Source: Mariprofundaceae bacterium
GTDB taxonomy: Bacteria; Pseudomonadota; Zetaproteobacteria; Mariprofundales; Mariprofundaceae
Direction: 5' to 3'
DNA length: 12,084 nt
Assembly (NCBI GenBank): GCA_030950825.1
Contig: JAUZQT010000133.1
Coordinates: 1-12,084, forward strand
In this document: positions 1 through 6,297 of the stretch, piece after piece
Position numbering within the stretch: the first letter of the stretch is position 1
Layout: each line of letters opens with the position of its first letter
Made by a program: the position numbers and the translations under genes
The notes under the pieces: model-generated
What the model was told of the DNA's origin: nothing
Databases searched by the model: none
Seen by the model: the letters and a program-made list of their open reading frames with translations, nothing else

Positions 1-51
1 GGCAATAGCTCCTATTAGTGCAGCAGTAATGTTGGGTGAAAGTTCAATCAT
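1..51 (-). CDS. Possible start of a hypothetical gene running off the left edge (partial)
   Basis: An ATG at 51 on the minus strand opens a frame that stays open to the edge, giving 17 residues (MIELSPNITAALIGAIA). This resembles the start of a small membrane-anchored protein: a short polar lead followed by an Ala/Ile/Leu-rich stretch that could begin a transmembrane helix. There is no good Shine-Dalgarno sequence; the bases before the ATG are A/T-rich. It diverges from the recombinase fragment at 182. Seventeen codons are too few to identify a family, and the reading frame could be chance. Confidence 0.35.
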   Translation of the reverse strand, partial: MIELSPNITAALIGAIA

Positions 52-70
52 TTTTATAATCCGTTAATCT

Positions 71-77
71 GTATAAC
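71..77 (-). other. Candidate integron-type core site (GTTATAC)
   Basis: On the minus strand the bases read GTTATAC, close to the GTTRRRY core cut by integron integrases; position 5 is T rather than a purine. It lies between the recombinase fragment (start 182) and the divergent open frame starting at 51, the place where an attI site joins a first cassette. A seven-base match is weak, and the call rests on position. Confidence 0.15.
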
Positions 78-181
78 TTGGCAATACGTGTACTTGGTTT
101 TCCATGTATTACACTCCTATATACGCCCTTGATTTCCTTGATATTGAATATTAACATTCAACCATGGATAAAGGATCTAAT

Positions 182-460
182 ATGACTTCATACCCGAACA
201 AGGTCAAGGACAACGCCACATTTCGCCCATCGTCATTGCGTTTGACGGATCAGGTTGTTGAGGTATTGCGCTACCATCACTATGGGAAACGTACTGAACA
301 GGCTTATGTTCGTTGGATCAATAATTATATTTATTTCCATCATAAACAACATCCAAAAGAGATGGGTAAAACTGAGATTGAGGCCTACCTAAGCCACCTT
401 GCTGTGGAAAAGAACGTTGCGGCCTCCACCCAGAATCAAGCATTTAACGCGCTGGCATAA
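182..460 (+). pseudogene. Truncated integron-type tyrosine recombinase (N-terminal fragment)
   Basis: The 92 residues match the N-terminal SAM-like, DNA-core-binding domain of integron and related phage-type integrases: a basic lead, a helix containing YHHYGKRTEQAYVRWI, a second helix with the pattern YFHHKQHPKEMG, then EIEAYLSHLAVEKNVAASTQNQAFNALA. Full family members run to about 320-340 residues. The whole C-terminal catalytic domain, with its Arg, His and nucleophilic Tyr, is missing, so it cannot recombine DNA. I chose ATG 182 over ATG 164 because AAAGGA (172-177) sits at good spacing before 182, while 164 has no ribosome site. The similarity ends at a stop codon just before the dispersed repeat at 468, suggesting a deletion or insertion breakpoint there. 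Confidence 0.8.
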
Positions 461-467
461 TGTTATT

Positions 468-533
468 AGGCTTTCTTTTTGCTTACCTTGTCAGTTACGC
501 TACTGTTCTGGCATGGTAAAAGACTGGGTCAGG
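468..533 (+). repeat. Dispersed repeat, copy A, with GGGTCAGG motif
   Basis: Positions 468-516 align with 11372-11421 at 43 of 50 columns (six mismatches and one gap). The last 16 bases, from TACTGTTCTG to GGCATGG, are identical. Immediately after it, 521-533 (AGACTGGGTCAGG) is an exact 13-base match to 11347-11359, but there the motif lies before the repeat instead of after it. The two copies therefore share modules in different order. It abuts the truncated recombinase. Confidence 0.75.
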
Positions 534-568
534 CAATGCTCTGGCTCAAAAAATTGGCGGTATACACG

Positions 569-590
569 ATGGTATACAATACCATTTTTT
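569..590 (+). terminator. Terminator-like A/T hairpin followed by a T run
   Basis: ATGGTAT (569-575), a three-base loop and ATACCAT (579-585) form a perfect 7-bp stem ending in six T residues. The stem is A/T-rich and therefore weak. GGTATACA occurs twice in direct orientation (559-566 and 571-578), so a tandem protein-binding site is an alternative reading. Confidence 0.3.
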
Positions 591-621
591 GGAAATATTT
601 TTGTTAAATAGCAGAATATAA

Positions 622-658
622 AGGCTTTATTGCGGAAGGAGAAAGCCTCTCACTCCGC
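622..658 (+). repeat. Two overlapping, mutually exclusive inverted repeats
   Basis: AGGCTTT (622-628) can pair with AAAGCCT (642-648). Alternatively GCGGA (632-636) can pair with TCCGC (654-658), with GAG/CTC inside. The two folds compete for overlapping bases. No T run follows, so this is not a standard terminator. Function is unknown. Confidence 0.3.
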
Positions 659-683
659 CAGTTTAGCATTCATACATGTCCAT

Positions 684-718
684 TTAAGCCTGTAGATCCT
701 GTGTTTGCAGGCTTTTTC
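684..718 (+). terminator. Rho-independent terminator-like hairpin
   Basis: AAGCCTG (686-692) pairs with CAGGCTT (708-714), extendable by a T-G and an A-T pair, with an 11-base loop. The stem runs into TTTTTCTTT. It would end plus-strand transcription coming from the recombinase fragment and insulate cmoB. The stem is moderate, so the call is plausible but not certain. Confidence 0.5.
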
Positions 719-812
719 TTTATGATGCTATAGTTCTTACCGCCCGCTACTATTCGCATTTTAGTTAACTATTCAGCTCACTATTGATTTTATTCGATAT
801 CCACCGGTAAAC

Positions 813-826
813 ATGATTTTTATCAT
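813..826. promoter_or_regulatory. FNR/CRP-type palindrome upstream of cmoB
   Basis: ATGATTTTTATCAT is a perfect inverted repeat (CATGAT/ATCATG at 812-827 with a four-T centre). It contains TGAT-N4-ATCA, the core of the FNR box (TTGAT-N4-ATCAA). It lies about 90 bases before the cmoB start, a position where an oxygen-responsive regulator could act. I could not place clear -35 and -10 boxes next to it, so binding is an inference from the motif alone. Confidence 0.35.
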
Positions 827-914
827 GATTCCCAATACAAGCCTGCCTGTGCCTGCCGCACGCAGACACTTGGGATGACGCTTGTGTAACATCGACCATA
901 AATATGGAGGCATC

Positions 915-1904
915 GTGAAAGATTACCGTGATGAAGAGCGGACACGTTTAGAAGCCGCTCTTGGCAGCTCGAGCCTGGACGATGATTTGCCTGAATATTT
1001 ACAACTTTATGATCAGGGATGGCAGAAAATCCTCAAACATGGTGATTTACCTCGCTGGAAAGGCGGTTTTCATGCGCTGCCTGATGTTATTCCATCATGT
1101 GTTTCGCTTGAGGCTGACATTCTATGCATTGGCAAAAGAACGGACATTTTGGATGATCACTATGATATTGAATCATCCTTAAAGGCTATGCACCCATGGC
1201 GAAAAGGCCCGTTTGATGTATTTGGTGTGTATATTGATACTGAGTGGCGATCAGATTGGAAATGGCAGCGTGTTTTGCCACATATCACACCTTTGAAAGG
1301 GCGAACCGTTTTGGATGTGGGATGCGGTTCGGGTTATCATATGTGGCGCATGTTGGGTGCCGCTGCGGATTTGGTGCTCGGGGTTGACCCTACCCCTTTG
1401 TTCTCCATGCATTTTGCAACAATGAAACGTTATGTCCCTGATGCCAATGCATTTTTATTACCCGTTGGTATTGATGATATACCACAAGATACGCGCACTT
1501 TTGATAGCGTATTTTCGATGGGTATTTTATACCATCGCAGATCACCGCTGGATCATCTCATGCAATTGAAAGGCCTGCTTGGCAAGGGTGGAGAGCTGGT
1601 ATTGGAGACATTGGTGATTGAAGGTGACGAAAATGCTTGCCTGATGCCGAAGGCTCGTTATGCAAAAATGCGTAATGTATGGTTTATCCCATCGGTAAGT
1701 ATGCTGGTGTTATGGTTACAGCGCTGCGGCTTTAAAAATATCCGCTGTGTTGATAAAGGCTTCACATCATTAGATGAACAGCGCCGCACGGAGTGGATGA
1801 ATTTTGAATCCTTGGCGGACTTCCTTGATCCCCAAAATCGCAGCCAAACCATTGAGGGTTATCCTGCTCCCATGCGCGCAGTGATATTGGCTGAAGCGCC
1901 GTAA
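915..1904 (+). CDS. cmoB: tRNA U34 carboxymethyltransferase CmoB
   Basis: CmoB transfers the carboxymethyl group of carboxy-S-adenosyl-methionine to 5-hydroxyuridine at position 34 of tRNAs, making uridine-5-oxyacetic acid, which widens wobble decoding. The 329-residue product matches the family length (323 in E. coli). It shows the family blocks PWRKGPF (94-100), DTEWRSDWKW (108-117), the SAM-binding LDVGCGSGYHMWRM (133-146), FSMGILYHRRSP (200-211), LETLVIEGDEN and the C-terminal EGYPAPMRA. I chose GTG 915 because GGAGG (906-910) lies four bases ahead; an upstream TTG at 882 lacks a ribosome site. The usual partner, the carboxy-SAM synthase CmoA, is not in the window. The gene ends eight bases from the 3' end of the convergent ATPase gene. 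Confidence 0.95.
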   Translation: MKDYRDEERTRLEAALGSSSLDDDLPEYLQLYDQGWQKILKHGDLPRWKGGFHALPDVIPSCVSLEADILCIGKRTDILDDHYDIESSLKAMHPWRKGPFDVFGVYIDTEWRSDWKWQRVLPHITPLKGRTVLDVGCGSGYHMWRMLGAAADLVLGVDPTPLFSMHFATMKRYVPDANAFLLPVGIDDIPQDTRTFDSVFSMGILYHRRSPLDHLMQLKGLLGKGGELVLETLVIEGDENACLMPKARYAKMRNVWFIPSVSMLVLWLQRCGFKNIRCVDKGFTSLDEQRRTEWMNFESLADFLDPQNRSQTIEGYPAPMRAVILAEAP

Positions 1905-1912
1905 CTGTGGGT

Positions 1913-4378
1913 TTATAGTTTCGTATTACGCAGTCTCAGTGCATTGGTAATCACCGAGACAGAGCTGAAACTCATCGCCGCTGCTGCAATGACAGGTGAC
2001 AGCAGTAATCCAAATGCGGGATACAACACGCCAGCGGCAATCGGTACGCCAGCTGAATTATAAATAAACGCGAAAAATAGATTCTGGCGAATATTCTTCA
2101 TGGTTGCGCGTGATAATCGACGCGCTCGCACAATACCAGTTAAATCCCCCTTGATGAGCGTTATACCAGCCGACTCCATGGCCACATCAGTGCCCGTACC
2201 CATGGCAATACCAACATGTGCCTGCGCTAAAGCGGGCGCATCGTTGATGCCATCACCAGCCATGGCCACCGTTTTACCTTCAGATTGTAGGGCTTTAATG
2301 ACGGCCGCCTTTTGATTGGGCAACACATCGGCTTCAAAGCGTTCAATACCGAGCTTGGCTGCAACGGCTGCGGCTGTATTATGATGATCGCCAGTTAGCA
2401 TCACTACTTCAATACCTTCAGCACGCAGCTCTTTAATAGCATCCATAGTTGTGGCCTTGATCGGATCAGATACCCCAATCAAGCCGATTAATTGTTTATC
2501 GGCAGCCAAATACATCACGGTTTCACCACCCAACTGATGCTCTGTAACATCGGATGCTACGGCTTGAATATCAATCTGATGATCTTGCATCAATGTGGCA
2601 TTACCAAGCAAAATAATGCGCGACCCAATCTTGGCTTGCAGACCCTTGCCTGTCATTGCTATAAAGTCTTCAACGGCTTCACTGTCTTTTAATTGCAGCT
2701 GTCGTTGTTCTGCTCCCGCAATAATCGCCGCTGCCAATGGGTGTTCGCTGGCGCGCTCCATACTTGCCGCCAGCCTCAATACCTCGTCTTCATCATCGTT
2801 ATGGGTTGTAATGACCGTACTTAATGTTGGTTTCCCTTCCGTCAGTGTACCCGTTTTATCAACCACCACGGTGTTGACCTTTTCCATAATTTCCAAAGAT
2901 TCGGCATTCTTAATCAGTACACCAGCCGTTGCGCCACGACCTGTACCTACCATAATGGAGATCGGTGTTGCCAAGCCAAGCGCGCAAGGGCAGGCGATAA
3001 TCAGCACAGCCACCGCATTGATGATGGCATGTGCCAAACGCGGTTCAGGGCCTATAAAAAACCAAAAACCAAAGGCAATCATGGCGATAAAAATGACTAC
3101 GGGAACAAAATAACCAGCCACCATATCGGCCATCTTTTGAATTGGTGCGCGTGAGCGCTGGGCTTCTGCCACCATATTTACAATCTGGGATAATAAGGTG
3201 TCGGCACCGACTTTTTGGGCCTGCATCAACAAAGAACCATTGGCATTAATCGTTGCACCAATCAGCTCTTCGCCGACAAACTTTTCAACTGGTATAGGTT
3301 CCCCAGTCACCATTGACTCATCAAGGAGACTTTCACCCATCGTGACAACACCATCGACAGGTACTTTTTCACCAGGGCGAATACGCAGAATATCTCCGAC
3401 CTGTACACGTTCCATGGGTATATCTATCTCTGTACCATCAGCATTGACCAATCGAGCCGTTTTGGGCGCCATGCCGAGCAATAGTTTGATCGCTTCATTG
3501 GTGCGCGAGCGGGCTCGAAGTTCAAGCACCTGCCCCAATAACACCAAGGTAGTAATCACGGCAGCGGCTTCAAAATAGACATCGACGAGACCGCCTTCCA
3601 TCTGCATCAGAGGTGGAAAGATCTCTGGTAATAGCAGTGCGACCATGCTGTAAAGCCACGCTACGCCGACCCCTAATCCAACTAAGGTGAACATGTTTAA
3701 ATTGCAAGTTTTGACAGATAAAGCGAAACGCTCAAAAAACGGCCAGCCACCCCACAGCACAACTGGTGCTGCCAATACAAACTCAATCCATTGTACTAAG
3801 CCCATGTTTAAAGAGGCAGGCAACCATGATGGTGCTAAATCAGCGACCATCGCCAATATAAAGACAGGAATAGATAAGATTGCGCTGACTGTGAAACGGC
3901 GTGTCATGTCATCAAGTTCAGTATGATCTTCTTCAGCCGTAACTGTACTCGGCTCCAAAGCCATGCCGCAGATTTTGCAGGTGCCTGGCCCCTGCTGCTC
4001 CTGGCCAGGACACATCGGGCAAAAGTATATGGCATTAGGATTGTCGGCTACGCCCGTTTTGGCGGTGTGGTGCTTATGCCCATGATGCTGACAACATGCT
4101 TTTTGTTGTGTTGTATATGTTTCTGGCGTGGCTGAGAATTTATCTTTACACGTCTCGCTGCAAAAACGATAAGCAAGGTCTGCATATTGCACACGGTACG
4201 TTGATTCGGGTTTCACATGCATACCACAAACTGGGTCAATGGTGAACTGATTAGGATCTGCTTTAAACTTTTCCACACAATGCGCGCTACAGAAGCGCCA
4301 AGTATGACCATCATGTTCGGTGTTATGCGGTGAATCTGGTTTGACATCCATGCCACAAATGGGATCAATATTCATCAT
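1913..4378 (-). CDS. copA: Copper-type P1B ATPase with YHS-YHS-HMBD N-terminus
   Basis: This is an inner-membrane pump that uses ATP to export monovalent copper (possibly silver). The product is 821 residues. Two YHS domains come first (about 4-45, CGM at 8-10 with Cys30/Cys34; about 47-88, CGM at 51-53 with Cys73/Cys77). Then follow a Cys/His-rich linker (95-104) and a heavy-metal-binding domain (117-143, CPMCPG and CKICGM). The ATPase core has TGE (358-360), CPC in membrane helix 6 (463-465), the phosphorylated Asp in DKTG (507-510), HP (546-547) and GDGIND (708-713). YN in helix 7 and MSFSS in helix 8 fit Cu(I) selectivity. There is no HMA-type CxxC domain. AGGAGA precedes two adjacent ATGs; spacing slightly favours the second, at 4375. 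It lies downstream of selO on the same strand, beyond the palindromic element. Copper specificity is inferred from motifs. Confidence 0.92.
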   Translation of the reverse strand: MMNIDPICGMDVKPDSPHNTEHDGHTWRFCSAHCVEKFKADPNQFTIDPVCGMHVKPESTYRVQYADLAYRFCSETCKDKFSATPETYTTQQKACCQHHGHKHHTAKTGVADNPNAIYFCPMCPGQEQQGPGTCKICGMALEPSTVTAEEDHTELDDMTRRFTVSAILSIPVFILAMVADLAPSWLPASLNMGLVQWIEFVLAAPVVLWGGWPFFERFALSVKTCNLNMFTLVGLGVGVAWLYSMVALLLPEIFPPLMQMEGGLVDVYFEAAAVITTLVLLGQVLELRARSRTNEAIKLLLGMAPKTARLVNADGTEIDIPMERVQVGDILRIRPGEKVPVDGVVTMGESLLDESMVTGEPIPVEKFVGEELIGATINANGSLLMQAQKVGADTLLSQIVNMVAEAQRSRAPIQKMADMVAGYFVPVVIFIAMIAFGFWFFIGPEPRLAHAIINAVAVLIIACPCALGLATPISIMVGTGRGATAGVLIKNAESLEIMEKVNTVVVDKTGTLTEGKPTLSTVITTHNDDEDEVLRLAASMERASEHPLAAAIIAGAEQRQLQLKDSEAVEDFIAMTGKGLQAKIGSRIILLGNATLMQDHQIDIQAVASDVTEHQLGGETVMYLAADKQLIGLIGVSDPIKATTMDAIKELRAEGIEVVMLTGDHHNTAAAVAAKLGIERFEADVLPNQKAAVIKALQSEGKTVAMAGDGINDAPALAQAHVGIAMGTGTDVAMESAGITLIKGDLTGIVRARRLSRATMKNIRQNLFFAFIYNSAGVPIAAGVLYPAFGLLLSPVIAAAAMSFSSVSVITNALRLRNTKL

Positions 4379-4443
4379 ATTCTCCTGTGTTGTTCAGTGT
4401 ACGCATAATGGGTTGTAAAAAAAGCATTATTCCGTGCTTGTTC

Positions 4444-4630
4444 TTAACCCGCATTATTCACAAATGCTGCCGCGCCCTCGCTTGCTCCTTTGTTGTTCGT
4501 TAACATTTGTCCGCAACGAATCCTTTGCCAATCGACCGTATGCATGGCTACGGCACTCATGGCAAAAAAATTCGTTGCAAACAAAGCTTCGGCGCGATCA
4601 TCACGGCGATTCATGAATAATGCGGGTTAA
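4444..4630. mobile_element. 187-base MITE-like palindromic element with 17-base terminal inverted repeats
   Basis: TTAACCCGCATTATTCA (4444-4460) is exactly repeated in inverse at 4614-4630. Inside, further arms pair: GCGCC/GGCGC (4472-4476 with 4591-4595), GCAACGAAT/ATTCGTTGC (4513-4521 with 4570-4578), GCCA/TGGC (4527-4530 with 4560-4563) and CCGTA/TACGG (4536-4540 with 4549-4553) around an eight-base loop. The whole element can fold as one long interrupted hairpin. It encodes no convincing protein. The outermost TTAA could be a target-site duplication, with CCCGCATTATTCA as the true terminus. The right end overlaps the last codon of selO. It would be mobilised in trans; which transposase is unknown. 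Confidence 0.75.
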
Positions 4631-6069
4631 GTGCCGCAAAATGTCTGATAATGAGTATCACTAACTTCATCTTGATAGCGATGGGTTTCTGGCAGCTCTT
4701 TATAGGGCGATTCGAGAACCTTTAAAAATTCTTTTGCAGCGTTCATATCCCCCGTTTGTTCACATATTTGAAGTATTGATTCCACATGATGATTGCGTGG
4801 GATAACCACAGGGTTATGCCTTCGCATCAGGCTTTGAATATCATCCAAGGGTAGGTTTTGTTGCAAGAGGCGTTTCTTCCAGTTTGCATAAACTAAACCG
4901 AGTTGATCTTTTATTTCAGGCTGTTCTTCGTCAAGCGATTTCGTCAAGGCATCAAATGTACGGGTATAATCCAGCTGTTTTTGCTGCATTCGATTCAAAA
5001 GCTCTTGGATGAATGGCTCATCCTTTTCATCCATTGACTTTAAACCAAGTTTTTTGCCCATCATGGCTTGGTAAGCTTTCTGAAAATGTGTAGAGAACGC
5101 TTCAATCAGGGGCATCAACGTATCCAAAGCTTTGCTTTTTTCATGATGTACCAAGGGCAACAAACACTCCCCGAATCTTGCCATATTCCACTGTGCCATC
5201 TTGGCCTGTTTGCCAAAGGCATATCTCCCGACGGTATCAATAGAGCTGAATACTCGCTCTGGATCATAGTGGCCTATCATGGCACACGGACCAAAATCAA
5301 TGGTCTCACCCGAAAGTGTACAATTATCAGTATTCATCACGCCATGAATAAAACCAACCCTCATCCATTCAACCATCAATTGAAGCTGTTTTTCCATAAC
5401 CTTTTCAAGCAACAAGACTGCCTTATTCTCAACTTCATTCTGTAGTTCAGGGTAATGGCGCTTCACTGTATAGTCGCAAAGTTCTTTGACGGCTTGAATA
5501 TCACCCTTGGCGGAGAAATATTGAAATGTCCCCACTCGAATATGGCTTGCAGCCACACGGGTGACCACAGCGCCCGGTAATGGATGTTGGCGGAAAACGG
5601 TTTCCCCAGTGCCTACCACTGCCAAGCAACGTGTTGTAGGAACACCCAAGGCAAACATTGCTTCGCTCATGATGTACTCTCGAAGCGCAGGACCCAATGC
5701 ACAGCGGCCATCGCCGCCTCTGGAAAATGGTGTTTGCCCAGATCCCTTAAGTTGAATCTCACGTGGCTTACCAGACCTATCCAATAAATCTCCGAGGAGG
5801 TGCGCTCTACCGTCACCAAGTTGCGGTACAAAATGTCCGAACTGATGTCCAGCATAAGCTGTCGCAATGGATTGTGAACCATTTAGTCGACGTTGGCCTG
5901 AAAAACATGCTGCTAAAGCATCCAAATCAGCCTGCAACACCTCAGGAATCAACAACTCATCTGCCAAAGATCGGTTCCATAACTTTAATTCAGGGCTTTC
6001 AAACCAAGCTGGCTGGCTTTTTTTATAAAAGGATTCACCCAATGATGCGTAAGTGTTAAAAAAATTCAT
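4627..6069 (-). CDS. selO: Protein adenylyltransferase SelO (YdiU family)
   Basis: SelO has a pseudokinase fold that transfers AMP from ATP to hydroxyl side chains of target proteins and is linked to oxidative-stress responses. From ATG 6069 the product is 480 residues, normal for bacterial SelO. Family blocks are YAGHQFGHFVPQLGDGRA (72-89), LKGSGQTPFSRGGDGR with the ATP-binding Lys108, ALREY with Glu131, HGVMNTDN (242-249, Asp248 and Asn249 for catalysis and metal) and IDFGP (Asp258). It ends in FCGT, with Cys478 at the place where eukaryotic SelO has selenocysteine. The frame is open to ATG 6126, but NFFNTYASLGESFY at 6069 is where family alignments begin, and the extra 19 residues come partly from repeat-like DNA. 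Neither start has a good ribosome site. The stop codon lies in the end of the palindromic element. Confidence 0.95.
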   Translation of the reverse strand: MNFFNTYASLGESFYKKSQPAWFESPELKLWNRSLADELLIPEVLQADLDALAACFSGQRRLNGSQSIATAYAGHQFGHFVPQLGDGRAHLLGDLLDRSGKPREIQLKGSGQTPFSRGGDGRCALGPALREYIMSEAMFALGVPTTRCLAVVGTGETVFRQHPLPGAVVTRVAASHIRVGTFQYFSAKGDIQAVKELCDYTVKRHYPELQNEVENKAVLLLEKVMEKQLQLMVEWMRVGFIHGVMNTDNCTLSGETIDFGPCAMIGHYDPERVFSSIDTVGRYAFGKQAKMAQWNMARFGECLLPLVHHEKSKALDTLMPLIEAFSTHFQKAYQAMMGKKLGLKSMDEKDEPFIQELLNRMQQKQLDYTRTFDALTKSLDEEQPEIKDQLGLVYANWKKRLLQQNLPLDDIQSLMRRHNPVVIPRNHHVESILQICEQTGDMNAAKEFLKVLESPYKELPETHRYQDEVSDTHYQTFCGT

Positions 6070-6116
6070 ATCGCATAGATAGCACCTTGCTAAGCAACTT
6101 GGCAAGTAATAGCCGC

Positions 6117-6140
6117 GCCGATTCATGAATAGTGTGGGTG
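6117..6140. repeat. Degenerate copy of the palindromic element's right end
   Basis: ATTCATGAATAGTGTGGGTGAA (6121-6142) matches the right end of the 187-base element (4609-4630) with three differences, and the preceding GCCG resembles GGCG there. It lies just upstream of selO. No matching left end is visible within about 200 bases inside selO, so this is a decayed or solo terminus, or chance similarity. Confidence 0.4.
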
Positions 6141-6239
6141 AATAGCGATATGGATTGCTACAATAGGGTCGTATTTCTGACAGGAGGCTTGCATCTCATT
6201 CGTTCAGACCCATGCTGGGCGACACAAAACTAATATATA

Positions 6240-6278
6240 TGTGGTACGATAAATAGATACCACACGATTTCGTATCGT
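6240..6278. promoter_or_regulatory. Interleaved inverted repeats ahead of the riboflavin operon
   Basis: TGTGGTA (6240-6246) and TACCACA (6258-6264) form a perfect 7-base inverted repeat with an 11-base spacer. Overlapping its end, ACGAT (6264-6268) and ATCGT (6274-6278) form another with a 5-base spacer. A further ACGAT lies at 6246-6250. The first gene starts 20 bases downstream, and an A/T-rich TAATATATAT (6231-6240) adjoins upstream, so this could be an operator or leader hairpin. I do not recognise the regulator. The leader (6143-6297) lacks FMN-riboswitch landmarks. Confidence 0.35.
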
Positions 6279-6297
6279 TATTGCCCAGAGAGTAAAT

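Larger units (their letters stand above)
461..914. other. 454-base gap of mobile-DNA debris and cmoB upstream region
   Basis: No convincing gene is seen here. Contents in order: the junction of the broken recombinase, dispersed repeat copy A (468-516) with a GGGTCAGG motif (526-533), an A/T-rich hairpin (569-590), two mutually exclusive hairpins (622-658), a terminator-like hairpin (684-718) and an FNR-like palindrome (813-826). A 70-codon open frame at 399-611 overlaps the recombinase out of frame and runs through the repeat; I treat it as chance. Confidence 0.6.

Noticed and set aside
399..611. 70-codon open frame across the recombinase end and repeat copy A
   Set aside because: It overlaps the recombinase out of frame, has no ribosome site, and its product crosses a repeat junction with no family resemblance.
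882..914. Upstream TTG start adding 11 residues to CmoB
   Set aside because: GGAGG lies correctly before GTG 915, and the extra residues do not resemble the family.
2595..3113. 172-codon plus-strand open frame
   Set aside because: It lies antisense inside the ATPase core; its Ala/Ser/Pro-rich product is a shadow of the real coding strand.
3198..3578. 126-codon plus-strand open frame
   Set aside because: Also antisense to the ATPase gene, Ser/Thr-rich, with no recognisable domain.
4434..4616. 60-codon open frame inside the palindromic element
   Set aside because: The DNA is constrained by its inverted-repeat structure, and the product is unlike any protein; no ribosome site.
5068..5445. 125-codon plus-strand open frame
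   Set aside because: Antisense to selO, which is fully conserved across this stretch.
6070..6126. 19-residue N-terminal extension of SelO
   Set aside because: It lies upstream of the usual family start, comes partly from repeat-like DNA and has no ribosome site.
6143..6297. FMN riboswitch before the riboflavin genes
   Set aside because: I looked for the conserved RFN blocks and found none; a covariance search would settle it.
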